Assembly: GCA_035465695.1 (NCBI GenBank)
Contig: DATIVR010000062.1
Location: 1 to 24,922, forward strand
DNA: 24,922 nt
DNA from: DASUBN01 sp035465695
GTDB taxonomy: Bacteria > Pseudomonadota > Gammaproteobacteria > Natronospirales > REEB76
Direction of reading: 5' to 3'
Shown: piece after piece, positions 16,315-24,265 of the stretch
How positions within the stretch are numbered: position 1 is the stretch's first letter
Layout of the letters: every line of letters starts with the position of its first letter
Made by a program: the position numbers and the translations under genes
The notes under the pieces: model-generated
The model's input: the letters and a program-made list of their open reading frames with translations, nothing else
Database searches by the model: none
Told to the model about the DNA's origin: nothing

Positions 16315-16800
16315 CTACTTTTCCTGCGGATCCCAATGTTCTTCGTACTCGATGCCGTCCTCTTCCCAGGTCCAGCGGATCACCTCGTAGGTGAACCACA
16401 GGTTCTCCATGTTGCCGTAGTGGGCATTCTGCTTGTCCAGCACGTCCGGCACCCATGACTCGACCTTCACGATCAGGGCGTTCTGCAGCATCACCGTGAA
16501 GAACTGCACCTCTTCGCCGGAGCCGTCCATGCGGTACCAGCGCAGCGTGACTTCGCTCATCGGCTCGCCGGTGCAGAGCGCCTGGTAGAGTTTCGGCGTG
16601 CTCTTGTCCACTTCCTTGGTGATCATCAGCGGCCGGTGCACGCGCCGGCCCGAAGGCAGCCCGTTCTCGTTGGACGGCAGGTCCACCACGTGCTTGAAGG
16701 ACTGCACCAGGATGGTGTCCTCGCGGCCCTCGATCTCGCAAGAGCCTTCGATCGGGCCCTGTTCCTTGCCCACCAGCGTCAGGTTTCCAGGCATCGGCAT
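16315..16800 (-). CDS. hcp: Hcp inner-tube protein (TssD)
   Basis: 161 residues starting MPMPGNLTLVGKEQGPIEGS, the N-terminus of the Hcp1-type family of enterobacterial and vibrio systems. LPSGRRVHRPLMITKEVDKS and ALCTGEPMSEVTLRWYR match the conserved strands and loops of the hexameric ring. The C-terminus ends in acidic, tryptophan-containing sequence (EVIRWTWEEDGIEYEEHW). Hcp hexamers stack into the tube inside the sheath and can carry small effectors in their lumen; there is no C-terminal toxin extension here. GAGGAG lies eight bases before the ATG, one of the strongest ribosome sites in the operon, which fits the high copy number of Hcp. Confidence 0.95.
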   Translation of the reverse strand: MPMPGNLTLVGKEQGPIEGSCEIEGREDTILVQSFKHVVDLPSNENGLPSGRRVHRPLMITKEVDKSTPKLYQALCTGEPMSEVTLRWYRMDGSGEEVQFFTVMLQNALIVKVESWVPDVLDKQNAHYGNMENLWFTYEVIRWTWEEDGIEYEEHWDPQEK

Positions 16801-16808
16801 GGCTTATG

Positions 16809-16814
16809 CTCCTC
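16809..16814 (-). promoter_or_regulatory. Shine-Dalgarno of hcp
   Basis: GAGGAG on the minus strand, eight bases from the ATG at 16800, in the 44-base gap after the sheath gene. No promoter could be recognised in this gap. Confidence 0.7.
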
Positions 16815-16844
16815 GGCCGTGGCGCGGCATGTCAGCACGGCGCA

Positions 16845-18626
16845 TCATGCTTTCTCCAGTTTCCCGGTGACCGCCAGGGAAAACGGCGAACCCAGGTATT
16901 TCAGGTGCGGAGTGATGTTGAGCTTCACCAGGTACCAGTCGTTCTTGCCCGGCACCTCCAACACCTCGATCTTGGCCTGCCGCAGCGGCCGGCGCGCACG
17001 CACGCTGGCGGCCGGATTGGCCATGTCCGTCACGTATTGCTGCATCCAGCGCCCCAGCTCCTTCTCGATCTCGGCGCGGTTGCGCCAGGCGCCCAGGTGT
17101 TCGCGTTGCATCACCTTCAGGTAATGGGCCAGCCGGCTCACCAGCAACAGATAGGGTAACTGCGCCGCCAGTTTGCGGCCGAAGACAGCGCTCACGTTGG
17201 CGCCGGCCTCTTCCTCGGGCACGCTCTGCACCGATACCGCGGTGTAGAACGCTGCATCGTTGTCGCCGCGATGCACCGTGAGGGTGATGAAGCCGAAGCG
17301 CGACAGGTCCACTTCCAGGCTGTCGTCCACCACCACTTCGGTCGGCACCTTGCCGGGCCCTTCCGCGGCGCTGACCGCGAGGCCCTCCACCTTCCCGTAT
17401 TCCTTGCCGGTGACGTTCAGGCACCAGCGGAAGCGGGCGAAGCTCGCCGCGAGGCGCGTGGCGAAGCCGTAGGCAGGATTGCCCCACAGGCAGCGCTCCT
17501 CGTCGCCGGTGAAGCTTTCCATGTAATCGAAGGTCGCGGCCTTTAGACCCGCCGTGCCGTAGCCGCGCCGCAGCAGGAAGCGCGGCAACGTCAACCCCAC
17601 GTAACGAGCATCCTCGCTGGCGCGGAACGCGCGCCACTTGGTGAACTGGGGCTCGGCCATGAGCGAGCGCAGGTCGCGGATGCGCGGCAGGCCCGCGAAG
17701 CCATCCAGGCCGAAGAAACCGGGTCCGGCGGCGGCGATGAAGGGCGCGTGCGCCACCGCCGCCACGCTTGCCAGGTTCTGCAAGAGATGCACGTCCTGGG
17801 CGCCGGGGCCGAAGCTGTAGTCGCCGATGAGCAGGCTGTAGGGACGCCCGCCGTACTGGCCGAACTCGCCGGTGTAGACCAGCTGGTAGAGGTGCGACTG
17901 CACCACCTCCGGCACGTCCTCGAAGTCTTCCTGCAGGCTCTGTTTGGAGACGTTGAGCACCTCCACCAGGCAGTTCTCGCCGTAGTCCACCCGCTCCAGC
18001 AGGAAGGCCAGGCCGCGCCAGGAGGCCTCCAGGGCACGGAACTCGGGATGGTGCAGGATGCGGTCCAGCTGCGGCCCCAGCCGCGCGTCTACCTCCGCCA
18101 GCATCTGCCCCACGTTGTGGGCGCCCATGGCCCCCACCTTCGACTTCAGCGCGTCGTGCCAGAAACGGCCCGAGCCGCTCTCGATGTCCCATTCACCCAG
18201 CAAGGCCTGGATATCGGCGGCGATCTCCCGCACGTTGGCGCCCCGCTCCCGGTAGCGCCACAGCAGCGCGCGCAGCTCCAGCAAGCCCTTGAGCTCGGGC
18301 ACCTGGCGGATGACGCGGTCGGGCGCGAAGTCGTTGAGGCCGCGGAACTGCAGTTCTACCTCCAGCGGCGTGTCCGCCGCCTCTGAGAGCAAGTCCGGCA
18401 CCTGCAGCTTGAGCTTGGGATTGAGCTTGGCCAGCACCGGGTCCAGGTCGCGGGCCGGCAGCACGATGGGCTGGTTGCCCTCACCGAAGACGGCGCGGCC
18501 GTCGCGGGTGAAGTCGCCGAGCACGAGCATGCGGAACGGGAGCTCCACATCGCTCTCCCGCCCGGCGCTCTCGCTGCGGTACACCAACCGCAGTCGCTCG
18601 GCTTTCTCCAGGACCTCGTCAGCCAC
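16845..18626 (-). CDS. tssBC: Fused T6SS contractile sheath protein TssB-TssC
   Basis: 593 residues in one uninterrupted frame. Residues 1-145 are a TssB (VipA/ImpB): DVELPFRMLVLGDF, LKLQVPDLL, LEVELQFRGLNDFAPDRVI, then LLELRALLWRY. Residues 155-593 are a TssC (VipB/ImpC): LDRILHHPEFRALEASWRGL, LIGDYSFG, LPRFLLRRGYG, SFTGDEERCLWGNPAYGFAT, and the C-terminal handshake domain ending HLKYLGSPFSLAVTGKLEKA. Both parts are near full length. TssB and TssC are normally separate and pair as the repeating unit of the cytoplasmic sheath; here stoichiometry is fixed at 1:1. There is no stop, frameshift or obvious long linker at the junction. The start is GTG 18626 with GGAGAG upstream, 26 bases after tssM. 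The sheath is normally recycled by ClpV, whose gene is not in the window. Confidence 0.93.
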   Translation of the reverse strand: MADEVLEKAERLRLVYRSESAGRESDVELPFRMLVLGDFTRDGRAVFGEGNQPIVLPARDLDPVLAKLNPKLKLQVPDLLSEAADTPLEVELQFRGLNDFAPDRVIRQVPELKGLLELRALLWRYRERGANVREIAADIQALLGEWDIESGSGRFWHDALKSKVGAMGAHNVGQMLAEVDARLGPQLDRILHHPEFRALEASWRGLAFLLERVDYGENCLVEVLNVSKQSLQEDFEDVPEVVQSHLYQLVYTGEFGQYGGRPYSLLIGDYSFGPGAQDVHLLQNLASVAAVAHAPFIAAAGPGFFGLDGFAGLPRIRDLRSLMAEPQFTKWRAFRASEDARYVGLTLPRFLLRRGYGTAGLKAATFDYMESFTGDEERCLWGNPAYGFATRLAASFARFRWCLNVTGKEYGKVEGLAVSAAEGPGKVPTEVVVDDSLEVDLSRFGFITLTVHRGDNDAAFYTAVSVQSVPEEEAGANVSAVFGRKLAAQLPYLLLVSRLAHYLKVMQREHLGAWRNRAEIEKELGRWMQQYVTDMANPAASVRARRPLRQAKIEVLEVPGKNDWYLVKLNITPHLKYLGSPFSLAVTGKLEKA

Positions 18627-18652
18627 TCAGGCTCTCCTGCCCTTGCATAGGA

Positions 18653-21600
18653 TCAACCACCCGGCGCCCAGCACTCGGCTACCTGCTGCGGCGCGTCCAG
18701 CGGCACCGCCTTCAGGGCCAGCAGCACCGGCCGCTGTCCACCGATGGAGTAGCGGACCCGGATAGCGCTCACGCCGTCATGCATCAGTTCCTCGCGGTCG
18801 TCCGGGAAGTCGGCGGGTCCGAACACGTGCTCGCCGTCCTTGAAGTCCGCCAGGAACTGCGGGAAACCCTTGATGCCTGCGTACACGCGGGTCAACACCA
18901 GCGGCCCCAGGAAGATGCGCAGCACTGTGTCGCCGCAACCGGCCACCGACCAGTTGAAGGCCTGGGTGGCCTTGAAGTTGTAGTTGTCCAGTTCCTGCAC
19001 GCCATCGGCGCACTGCAAGGTCAGCATCACGTTGCTGGGCAAGAGCTTCGCACCGCTGTTGACGTTGGTGGGCAACGTGGAGAGCGTCACCGTCTGGGTG
19101 CCGTCCACCAGCTGCGCACCCTCCAGGGCATGATTGAGGAAGCTCATGAAACCGGGCGTGAATGGCATGGCGTGGTCGTCCGCGCGCACCGCCACGTAAC
19201 CCGCCTGGTACTTGTTGCTGAGGAAGGGCGCCGCGGTCTTGCTGGTGTAGCTCCACACGAGCCCGCTCTTGCCGATCAAGAGCTGCGGCAGCTTGGATTC
19301 TTCCACTCCCTCGGTCTGGGTGAGCACGTTGGCGCTCCACTGCTGGTTCAGATAGCAGGCGGTCTCCTGCTGCATGAACTGGTAGAGCAGGCGCAGCGGT
19401 CCGGTGTAGAGCTTCCAGAACGGCTCGGTCTCCGGGTCCGGTTTGCCCATGATGAGCTGCAGGGCCTGGATGGCGGCCCAGCCATTGCCACCGCTGGTGC
19501 CGCTGGCGGCCACCTTGTCCGGATTGCCGAACCAGGCCGCCACGTTGGCATAGGACTCGCTGGCGTTGTCGGAGTTGAAGGCCATCAGCGTGATGGCCTT
19601 CTCGTAGTCCTCGTTGGCCTTGGCGGCATCGCTGATCGCGGTCTCCAGGTCCTTCACTTTCTTGCCGCGCTTGGGCTTGGGCTTCTTGTTGAGCTTCTGG
19701 ATCTTCTTGACCTGGGTGTTGATCTCCTTGGCCTCCTTGCTCAGGCCGGCAATGATGCCCACGCCGTAGCCGGCCAATGCCTTGCCGAAGCCGCCGGACT
19801 GTGCCGCCGCAGCCTTGGTGGTGGAGGCCGGCGCGTAAGTGGCCACCTCGTGATAGTAGTCCACCGAGGTCTTGAGGTCCGCCGCGTCCTCGTCCAGCGG
19901 CGCCAGCTCCTCATGCATGCGGTCCAGGAGCTTCAGGTAGGGGTCTGACTCGCCCAACCCGCCCACCACCGCCAGCCACTGGGAGCGGTCGGCTAAGGTG
20001 TCACTACCCTCGTCGAAACGGTCCGCGAACTGCTTCCAGGCATCCACATACGCGTCCTGGTAGTAGTCATAGAAACGGTCCATGTAGTCCGGCACGGGAC
20101 CGCTCGTCGCATTGCCGGTGGCCTGTTGCAGCTCGTCGGTGAAGCCCTTGATCGCCTTGAAACCGTCCGCCGTGAAAGCCGGCTGCACCTGGGGCGGATC
20201 CGCTAACGGATGGGTACCGGACCAGAAGTCTTCCAGCGACACCGGCTTCAGGTCCGGCGAATGGTTGGCAAGGTTCAGGAGCCAGGTGTAGTCGCCGGAG
20301 GTCTTCTGCAACAGCTCAACCAGCTCGCCGCTCACGAAACCCTGTTCCTGGCGCAGGTCCTCGTCGTAATCCACCCGCGACTCGTACTCGGCGTAGAGCA
20401 CCTGCAGCTCGTCGCCGCCCTGATCGGTGAGCACCGGCTGCAATTCCTTCCAGTAAGCGGTGGGCACCGGCGCCAGCTTGTGCAGGTCGTCAGCGTCCGC
20501 GTCGGCGATGCGTGCCTGCAGGATCAGGCTGCGCCGGGCCAGGCCTTCGGCCAGGGTCTGGATGGCCGGGTCGCCCGGGCTGATGAGTGCCAGGCGTTCC
20601 TTGAGGCGCCGGTCCATGTCCTTCAGCACGCCGTCCTGGAAGCGCTGCTGGAACTCGGCGCTGATGTTGTCCAGTTGCGGCGGCGTGAGTCCGGCATACC
20701 AGGGGAACAGCCACCCGTCGTGGGCTTCCTCCAGGTCGTTGAGGGTGGTGTCCACCTGACCCAGTGCCGCCACCTGCTGGTTCACATCCGTCTGGGAATA
20801 GACCACCGGGCGCGTGTCGCGGCCGATGCTGTGCAGCGCGCCGTAGTCGTGCAGGAACAGGAAGCTCGTCACCAGACCGGCGGCCGCCAGGAGCCCGCCG
20901 GCGATGCCGATCCAATAATGCTGCAGGGAGCGGCGTACCCGCTCTGCGGCCGGTAACGTCACCAGCAGGCCGCGGTCCGCGGGCATCACCTTGGTGAAGA
21001 GGTCGTGCAGGAACAGGCCGCGGTCCTTGAGCCCCGAGCCCTGCACTCCCCCCAGGGCCTGCTGGCTGGAGGAGAGGAACAAGCCACGGAAGTACGGCGT
21101 CTCGAGGTAAGGACTGCCGCGCAGGGTACCGTCGGCGAAGTGCCTGAGACCGTCGCGCAGCTTATAGAGGGCATCCGGGAAGAACATCATCTCCACGGAA
21201 GGCGCCTTGCTGCGCTCCACCAGCAGGAGGCGCAGGTCCTTGAGACGTGTGTTGAGCTTCTCCAGGCACTGGTCCAGGGCCGCCAGCACATCGGCACCGC
21301 GCTGGTCGTTCAAGGCCCCCATCACCTGCTGCCAGCTCTCCTCCGGCAGGGCCTCGCAGAACTGGGTGAAGCCCTCGATCAGGTCGCACTTGGTGACCAG
21401 CAGGTATACCGGCACCTGGGCCGCCAAGGTGTTCATGAGATGGCCGAGGCTGGCGCGCACCTGCTTGCCCTCCTCCAGCAGGTCGTCGGCGCTGGCGTTC
21501 AGCAGCCGGTCCGCGCTCACCACCACCAGGATGCCGTTGAGCGGCTCTTTCTGCTTGCGGCGCGACAACAGCGCCATGAGCGTGTCCCACTCGTTGCGGT

Positions 21601-22150
21601 CGCGCTCCGGATCGTCCGGTACCGCATAGCGGCCGGCGGTGTCGATGACCACCGCCTCCTCGTACATCCACCAATCCAGGTTGCGGGTGGATCCGGATTG
21701 ACGCTCCGGCAGGTCCAGCACCGGCGACAGGAGATAGGCGTTCTTGACCGCAGTGCTCTTGCCCGAGCTGGAGCGACCCATGACCACGTACCAGGGCAGC
21801 ACGTACATCGGGTCGCCCAAGAGGCGCAGGCGTGAGCGCTTGAGCGCCTTGATGCCGCCCTGCCAACGGGACTTGAGGTCGCGGCGCAGCGCGCGCGGCG
21901 ACCAATCGAGGCCGCCCTCGCGCCGCACCTTCTCCTCGCTGATCATCTTCTGCACCTGCTTCTTGGCGCGGTGCCGTATCCAGAGGCGGCGGATCACCAG
22001 GAACAACACCACCAGGACGGCCAGCGCCGCCAGCACCAGGAGCGCCTGGCCGACTGGCTTGCCCTTCCAGATGTAGTAGCCGATGACCCCCGCGCACACC
22101 AGCAGGATGATCAGCAGCCAGAGCAGGAACTTGAGTATGGATTTCAGCAT
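18653..22150 (-). CDS. tssM: T6SS inner-membrane complex protein TssM (IcmF)
   Basis: 1165 residues. Two N-terminal transmembrane helices (about 7-27 and 34-54) precede a cytoplasmic NTPase-like domain with Walker A GRSSSGKST (125-133), DTAGRY (170-175) and TKCD (253-256). A third helix (about 413-433) leads to a periplasmic region of about 730 residues that contacts TssJ and, with TssL, makes the trans-envelope channel. The Walker A motif is intact. A Lys-rich stretch, residues about 809-835, follows a Gly/Ala-rich segment in the periplasmic part and is unlike its surroundings. The C-terminal domain ends normally. It starts 10 bases after tssL and ends 26 bases before the sheath gene. Confidence 0.96.
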   Translation of the reverse strand: MLKSILKFLLWLLIILLVCAGVIGYYIWKGKPVGQALLVLAALAVLVVLFLVIRRLWIRHRAKKQVQKMISEEKVRREGGLDWSPRALRRDLKSRWQGGIKALKRSRLRLLGDPMYVLPWYVVMGRSSSGKSTAVKNAYLLSPVLDLPERQSGSTRNLDWWMYEEAVVIDTAGRYAVPDDPERDRNEWDTLMALLSRRKQKEPLNGILVVVSADRLLNASADDLLEEGKQVRASLGHLMNTLAAQVPVYLLVTKCDLIEGFTQFCEALPEESWQQVMGALNDQRGADVLAALDQCLEKLNTRLKDLRLLLVERSKAPSVEMMFFPDALYKLRDGLRHFADGTLRGSPYLETPYFRGLFLSSSQQALGGVQGSGLKDRGLFLHDLFTKVMPADRGLLVTLPAAERVRRSLQHYWIGIAGGLLAAAGLVTSFLFLHDYGALHSIGRDTRPVVYSQTDVNQQVAALGQVDTTLNDLEEAHDGWLFPWYAGLTPPQLDNISAEFQQRFQDGVLKDMDRRLKERLALISPGDPAIQTLAEGLARRSLILQARIADADADDLHKLAPVPTAYWKELQPVLTDQGGDELQVLYAEYESRVDYDEDLRQEQGFVSGELVELLQKTSGDYTWLLNLANHSPDLKPVSLEDFWSGTHPLADPPQVQPAFTADGFKAIKGFTDELQQATGNATSGPVPDYMDRFYDYYQDAYVDAWKQFADRFDEGSDTLADRSQWLAVVGGLGESDPYLKLLDRMHEELAPLDEDAADLKTSVDYYHEVATYAPASTTKAAAAQSGGFGKALAGYGVGIIAGLSKEAKEINTQVKKIQKLNKKPKPKRGKKVKDLETAISDAAKANEDYEKAITLMAFNSDNASESYANVAAWFGNPDKVAASGTSGGNGWAAIQALQLIMGKPDPETEPFWKLYTGPLRLLYQFMQQETACYLNQQWSANVLTQTEGVEESKLPQLLIGKSGLVWSYTSKTAAPFLSNKYQAGYVAVRADDHAMPFTPGFMSFLNHALEGAQLVDGTQTVTLSTLPTNVNSGAKLLPSNVMLTLQCADGVQELDNYNFKATQAFNWSVAGCGDTVLRIFLGPLVLTRVYAGIKGFPQFLADFKDGEHVFGPADFPDDREELMHDGVSAIRVRYSIGGQRPVLLALKAVPLDAPQQVAECWAPGG

Positions 22151-22160
22151 CGGAGGTCGT

Positions 22161-22832
22161 TCACCTGACGAGCGCCTGGATGCCCGAGAGGGTCGCGGCG
22201 ATGAGATGGTGGTAGATGATGAGCAACACCAGTAGCGCCGCCACCGGCGTGGCGAACACCCAGGGCAGTACGTTCCAGCGGCCGGCGAGACCGGTCTTGC
22301 CGGCGCGCGCGTGGGCGTAGGCCTCCGGGAACAGCGTCACCGCCTGCAGGTCCAGGTTGCCGTCCGGCAGCAAGAGCTTCAGGTTGGCGTGCTTCACCGC
22401 CGTGAACTCGGCGAAACGGCGGTCGCCGAAATAGCGGCCGCGGAAACCCAAGGCCATGCAGAAGTAATACAGCTCGCGGGCGGCGCGGCCCCACTCGCCC
22501 TCGCCCAGGGCCTCCAGCTTCACGTAGAGCTCGGCGCCGGCGTTGGTGGTGCGGTAGTACTCGCGCTGCAGCGGCATCTGCTGCCAGCGGGGCTTGTCGG
22601 ACCAGTTCGAACACAACACCAGTTCATCTACCCACGCTACTGCGGCGAAACGCGCGGCGTCGCGGGTCTGCTCCGGCACGCCCGCATCCTGGGCGACGCG
22701 GTCACAGGCCTTGAGCTTGGCACCGACCTCGGCGCGGAACGTGTCGTACACCAGCCCCGTGAGGTCGGCGCCCTCGGCGAAACGGCCGTGCAGGCGGATC
22801 AGGAACTCGGCGTAGCAGTCGATCAACCGCAT
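22161..22832 (-). CDS. tssL: T6SS membrane protein TssL (DotU), short form
   Basis: 223 residues: a cytoplasmic all-helical DotU/IcmH domain (RFAAVAWVDELVLCSNW, then LQREYYRTTNAGAELYVKL and YYFCMALGFRGRY) and one C-terminal transmembrane helix at about 189-213. This is the short type that ends after the helix, without the OmpA-like peptidoglycan-binding domain of 'evolved' TssLs. It binds TssM and docks the baseplate. GAGGAG is eight bases before the ATG, overlapping the end of tssK; the intergenic gap is only four bases. Confidence 0.95.
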   Translation of the reverse strand: MRLIDCYAEFLIRLHGRFAEGADLTGLVYDTFRAEVGAKLKACDRVAQDAGVPEQTRDAARFAAVAWVDELVLCSNWSDKPRWQQMPLQREYYRTTNAGAELYVKLEALGEGEWGRAARELYYFCMALGFRGRYFGDRRFAEFTAVKHANLKLLLPDGNLDLQAVTLFPEAYAHARAGKTGLAGRWNVLPWVFATPVAALLVLLIIYHHLIAATLSGIQALVR

Positions 22833-22836
22833 GCGC

Positions 22837-24222
22837 TCATCTCCTCATCACCACCAGTTCCATGCGCAGGTCTTCCGGCGCATCGCGCCAGACGAAGCCC
22901 AGCTCCCGGCTGCGCTCCACGTCCGGCCACTGGCTGTCGCGGGTGTCGATGCGCATGTAGTAGGTGTTGGAACGGCGCGGCAGGCCGGGCGGTGGCACCT
23001 GCATGTACCGGAAGCCGATGCCGGGCAGCGAACGTTCCACCAGCGACTCCACGGTGTTGCGCGCGCCCAGCTTGGCGGCGGTGGTGATCGAGTCCATGTG
23101 CTGTTCTATGGGCGTGCGCATGTTGAACACGAGGTAATAATCGTTGGGCTCGTCCAGGAACCGCGGCGGGATCATGGCGGTGTGGCAGGTGCCGTCGAAG
23201 GTCATGTCGACCTTGAACTGCGGGGAGATGGTGATCTCATTCAGGAGGTCGGTGATGAGCTTGCGCAGTCGCTCGAAGCACTGGCCCAGGCGCTGATGGT
23301 CGTAGGCCGGCACTTGGCGGTTGCCGCGCGCGTCCTCGCCCAAGAGATTGGTATGCATGCCGAAGGTGCTGAGCTCGCCGGCGAAGCTGCGTAGGATGCC
23401 GTAGAGGTCCCAGGGGTGCACCGAGGGGGTCTCGCTGTAGTGCATCAGCATGGGCACATAGCGGGCCATGGTGCGCAGCGCCAGCTTGTAGCGCATGAGT
23501 GCCGGATCGAAGTCCGATTCGCCGTGCACCGGAGTCTTGTATACCTCGATCTGCAGGGCGCGGCCGGTGAGCTCGTCGCGGATGTCCCGCACCAGCTTGT
23601 AGAGTTCTGCCGAGCCTTCCAGTCCCAAGACCGGCGGTATGAAGTCGGCCGCGGCCTTCAGGCTGTCGCCGTCGCGCACCACCCGCGCGATGGGAATGAG
23701 CTCGTGGTCCGCCAGCTCCTCCTGTTCGGTATCCCACAGCAGTCGCACCAGGTGGTAGAGGGTCTTCACCTTGGCGCTGGGGCCTTCCTGGTGGGTATCG
23801 GCGTAGTCCTCAGGGTTGGCCGGACTCACATAGCGGCTGGTGACGCCTCCGAGTTGGGTCAGGTCCTGCACCACCGTCACGTTGCTTTCGTTGGCGCGCC
23901 ACTTGCGCAGCGCGGCGTAGATGGTCAGCGGCTTCTCCAGCGTCACCGTGGCGGGATCGAAGTTGCGCGCCACCAGCACGCCGTTTCCCGGCACGCTCAC
24001 GAAGCTGCCGTCCGGGAACAGGAACTCGCCGCTCTGCACCTCGCAGCTGCCGTTGGGCAACGCACCCGACTGCAACGCCATGCGCGCCACGCCCCAGAAA
24101 TGCGGGTGCAGGTAGCGCTGGAACGGAAGCAGCCGCTCCTGGTGATGAAGGTCGGCGAGCTGGAAATGCTGTGGCTGCAGGAACAGTCCCTGATGCCAGA
24201 AGACAGGTCGATACTGCGTCAC
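22837..24222 (-). CDS. tssK: T6SS baseplate-membrane adaptor TssK
   Basis: 461 residues. The N-terminus, YRPVFWHQGLFLQPQHFQ, is the TssK (VasE/ImpJ) signature W..G..L.PQHFQ. The middle carries FLFPDGS and the C-terminal receptor-binding part includes PPRFLDEPNDYYLVF and LPGIGFRYMQVPPPGLPRR. TssK trimers resemble phage receptor-binding proteins and link the TssEFG wedge to the TssJLM complex. The start is GTG 24222 with GGAGAGG a few bases upstream; the protein begins exactly at the conserved region. It lies 43 bases after tssJ and four bases before tssL. Confidence 0.95.
   Translation of the reverse strand: MTQYRPVFWHQGLFLQPQHFQLADLHHQERLLPFQRYLHPHFWGVARMALQSGALPNGSCEVQSGEFLFPDGSFVSVPGNGVLVARNFDPATVTLEKPLTIYAALRKWRANESNVTVVQDLTQLGGVTSRYVSPANPEDYADTHQEGPSAKVKTLYHLVRLLWDTEQEELADHELIPIARVVRDGDSLKAAADFIPPVLGLEGSAELYKLVRDIRDELTGRALQIEVYKTPVHGESDFDPALMRYKLALRTMARYVPMLMHYSETPSVHPWDLYGILRSFAGELSTFGMHTNLLGEDARGNRQVPAYDHQRLGQCFERLRKLITDLLNEITISPQFKVDMTFDGTCHTAMIPPRFLDEPNDYYLVFNMRTPIEQHMDSITTAAKLGARNTVESLVERSLPGIGFRYMQVPPPGLPRRSNTYYMRIDTRDSQWPDVERSRELGFVWRDAPEDLRMELVVMRR
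22841..22846 (-). promoter_or_regulatory. Shine-Dalgarno of tssL
   Basis: GAGGAG on the minus strand inside the last codons of tssK, eight bases from the ATG at 22832. Confidence 0.65.
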
Positions 24223-24265
24223 GATGACACCTCTCCATCAGCCAATACTGTGTGTTTGCGGATGT

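Noticed and set aside
16313..16741. Longer N-terminus for TssE
   Set aside because: The extension lies entirely inside hcp in another frame and is not TssE-like; ATG 16312 gives the normal length.
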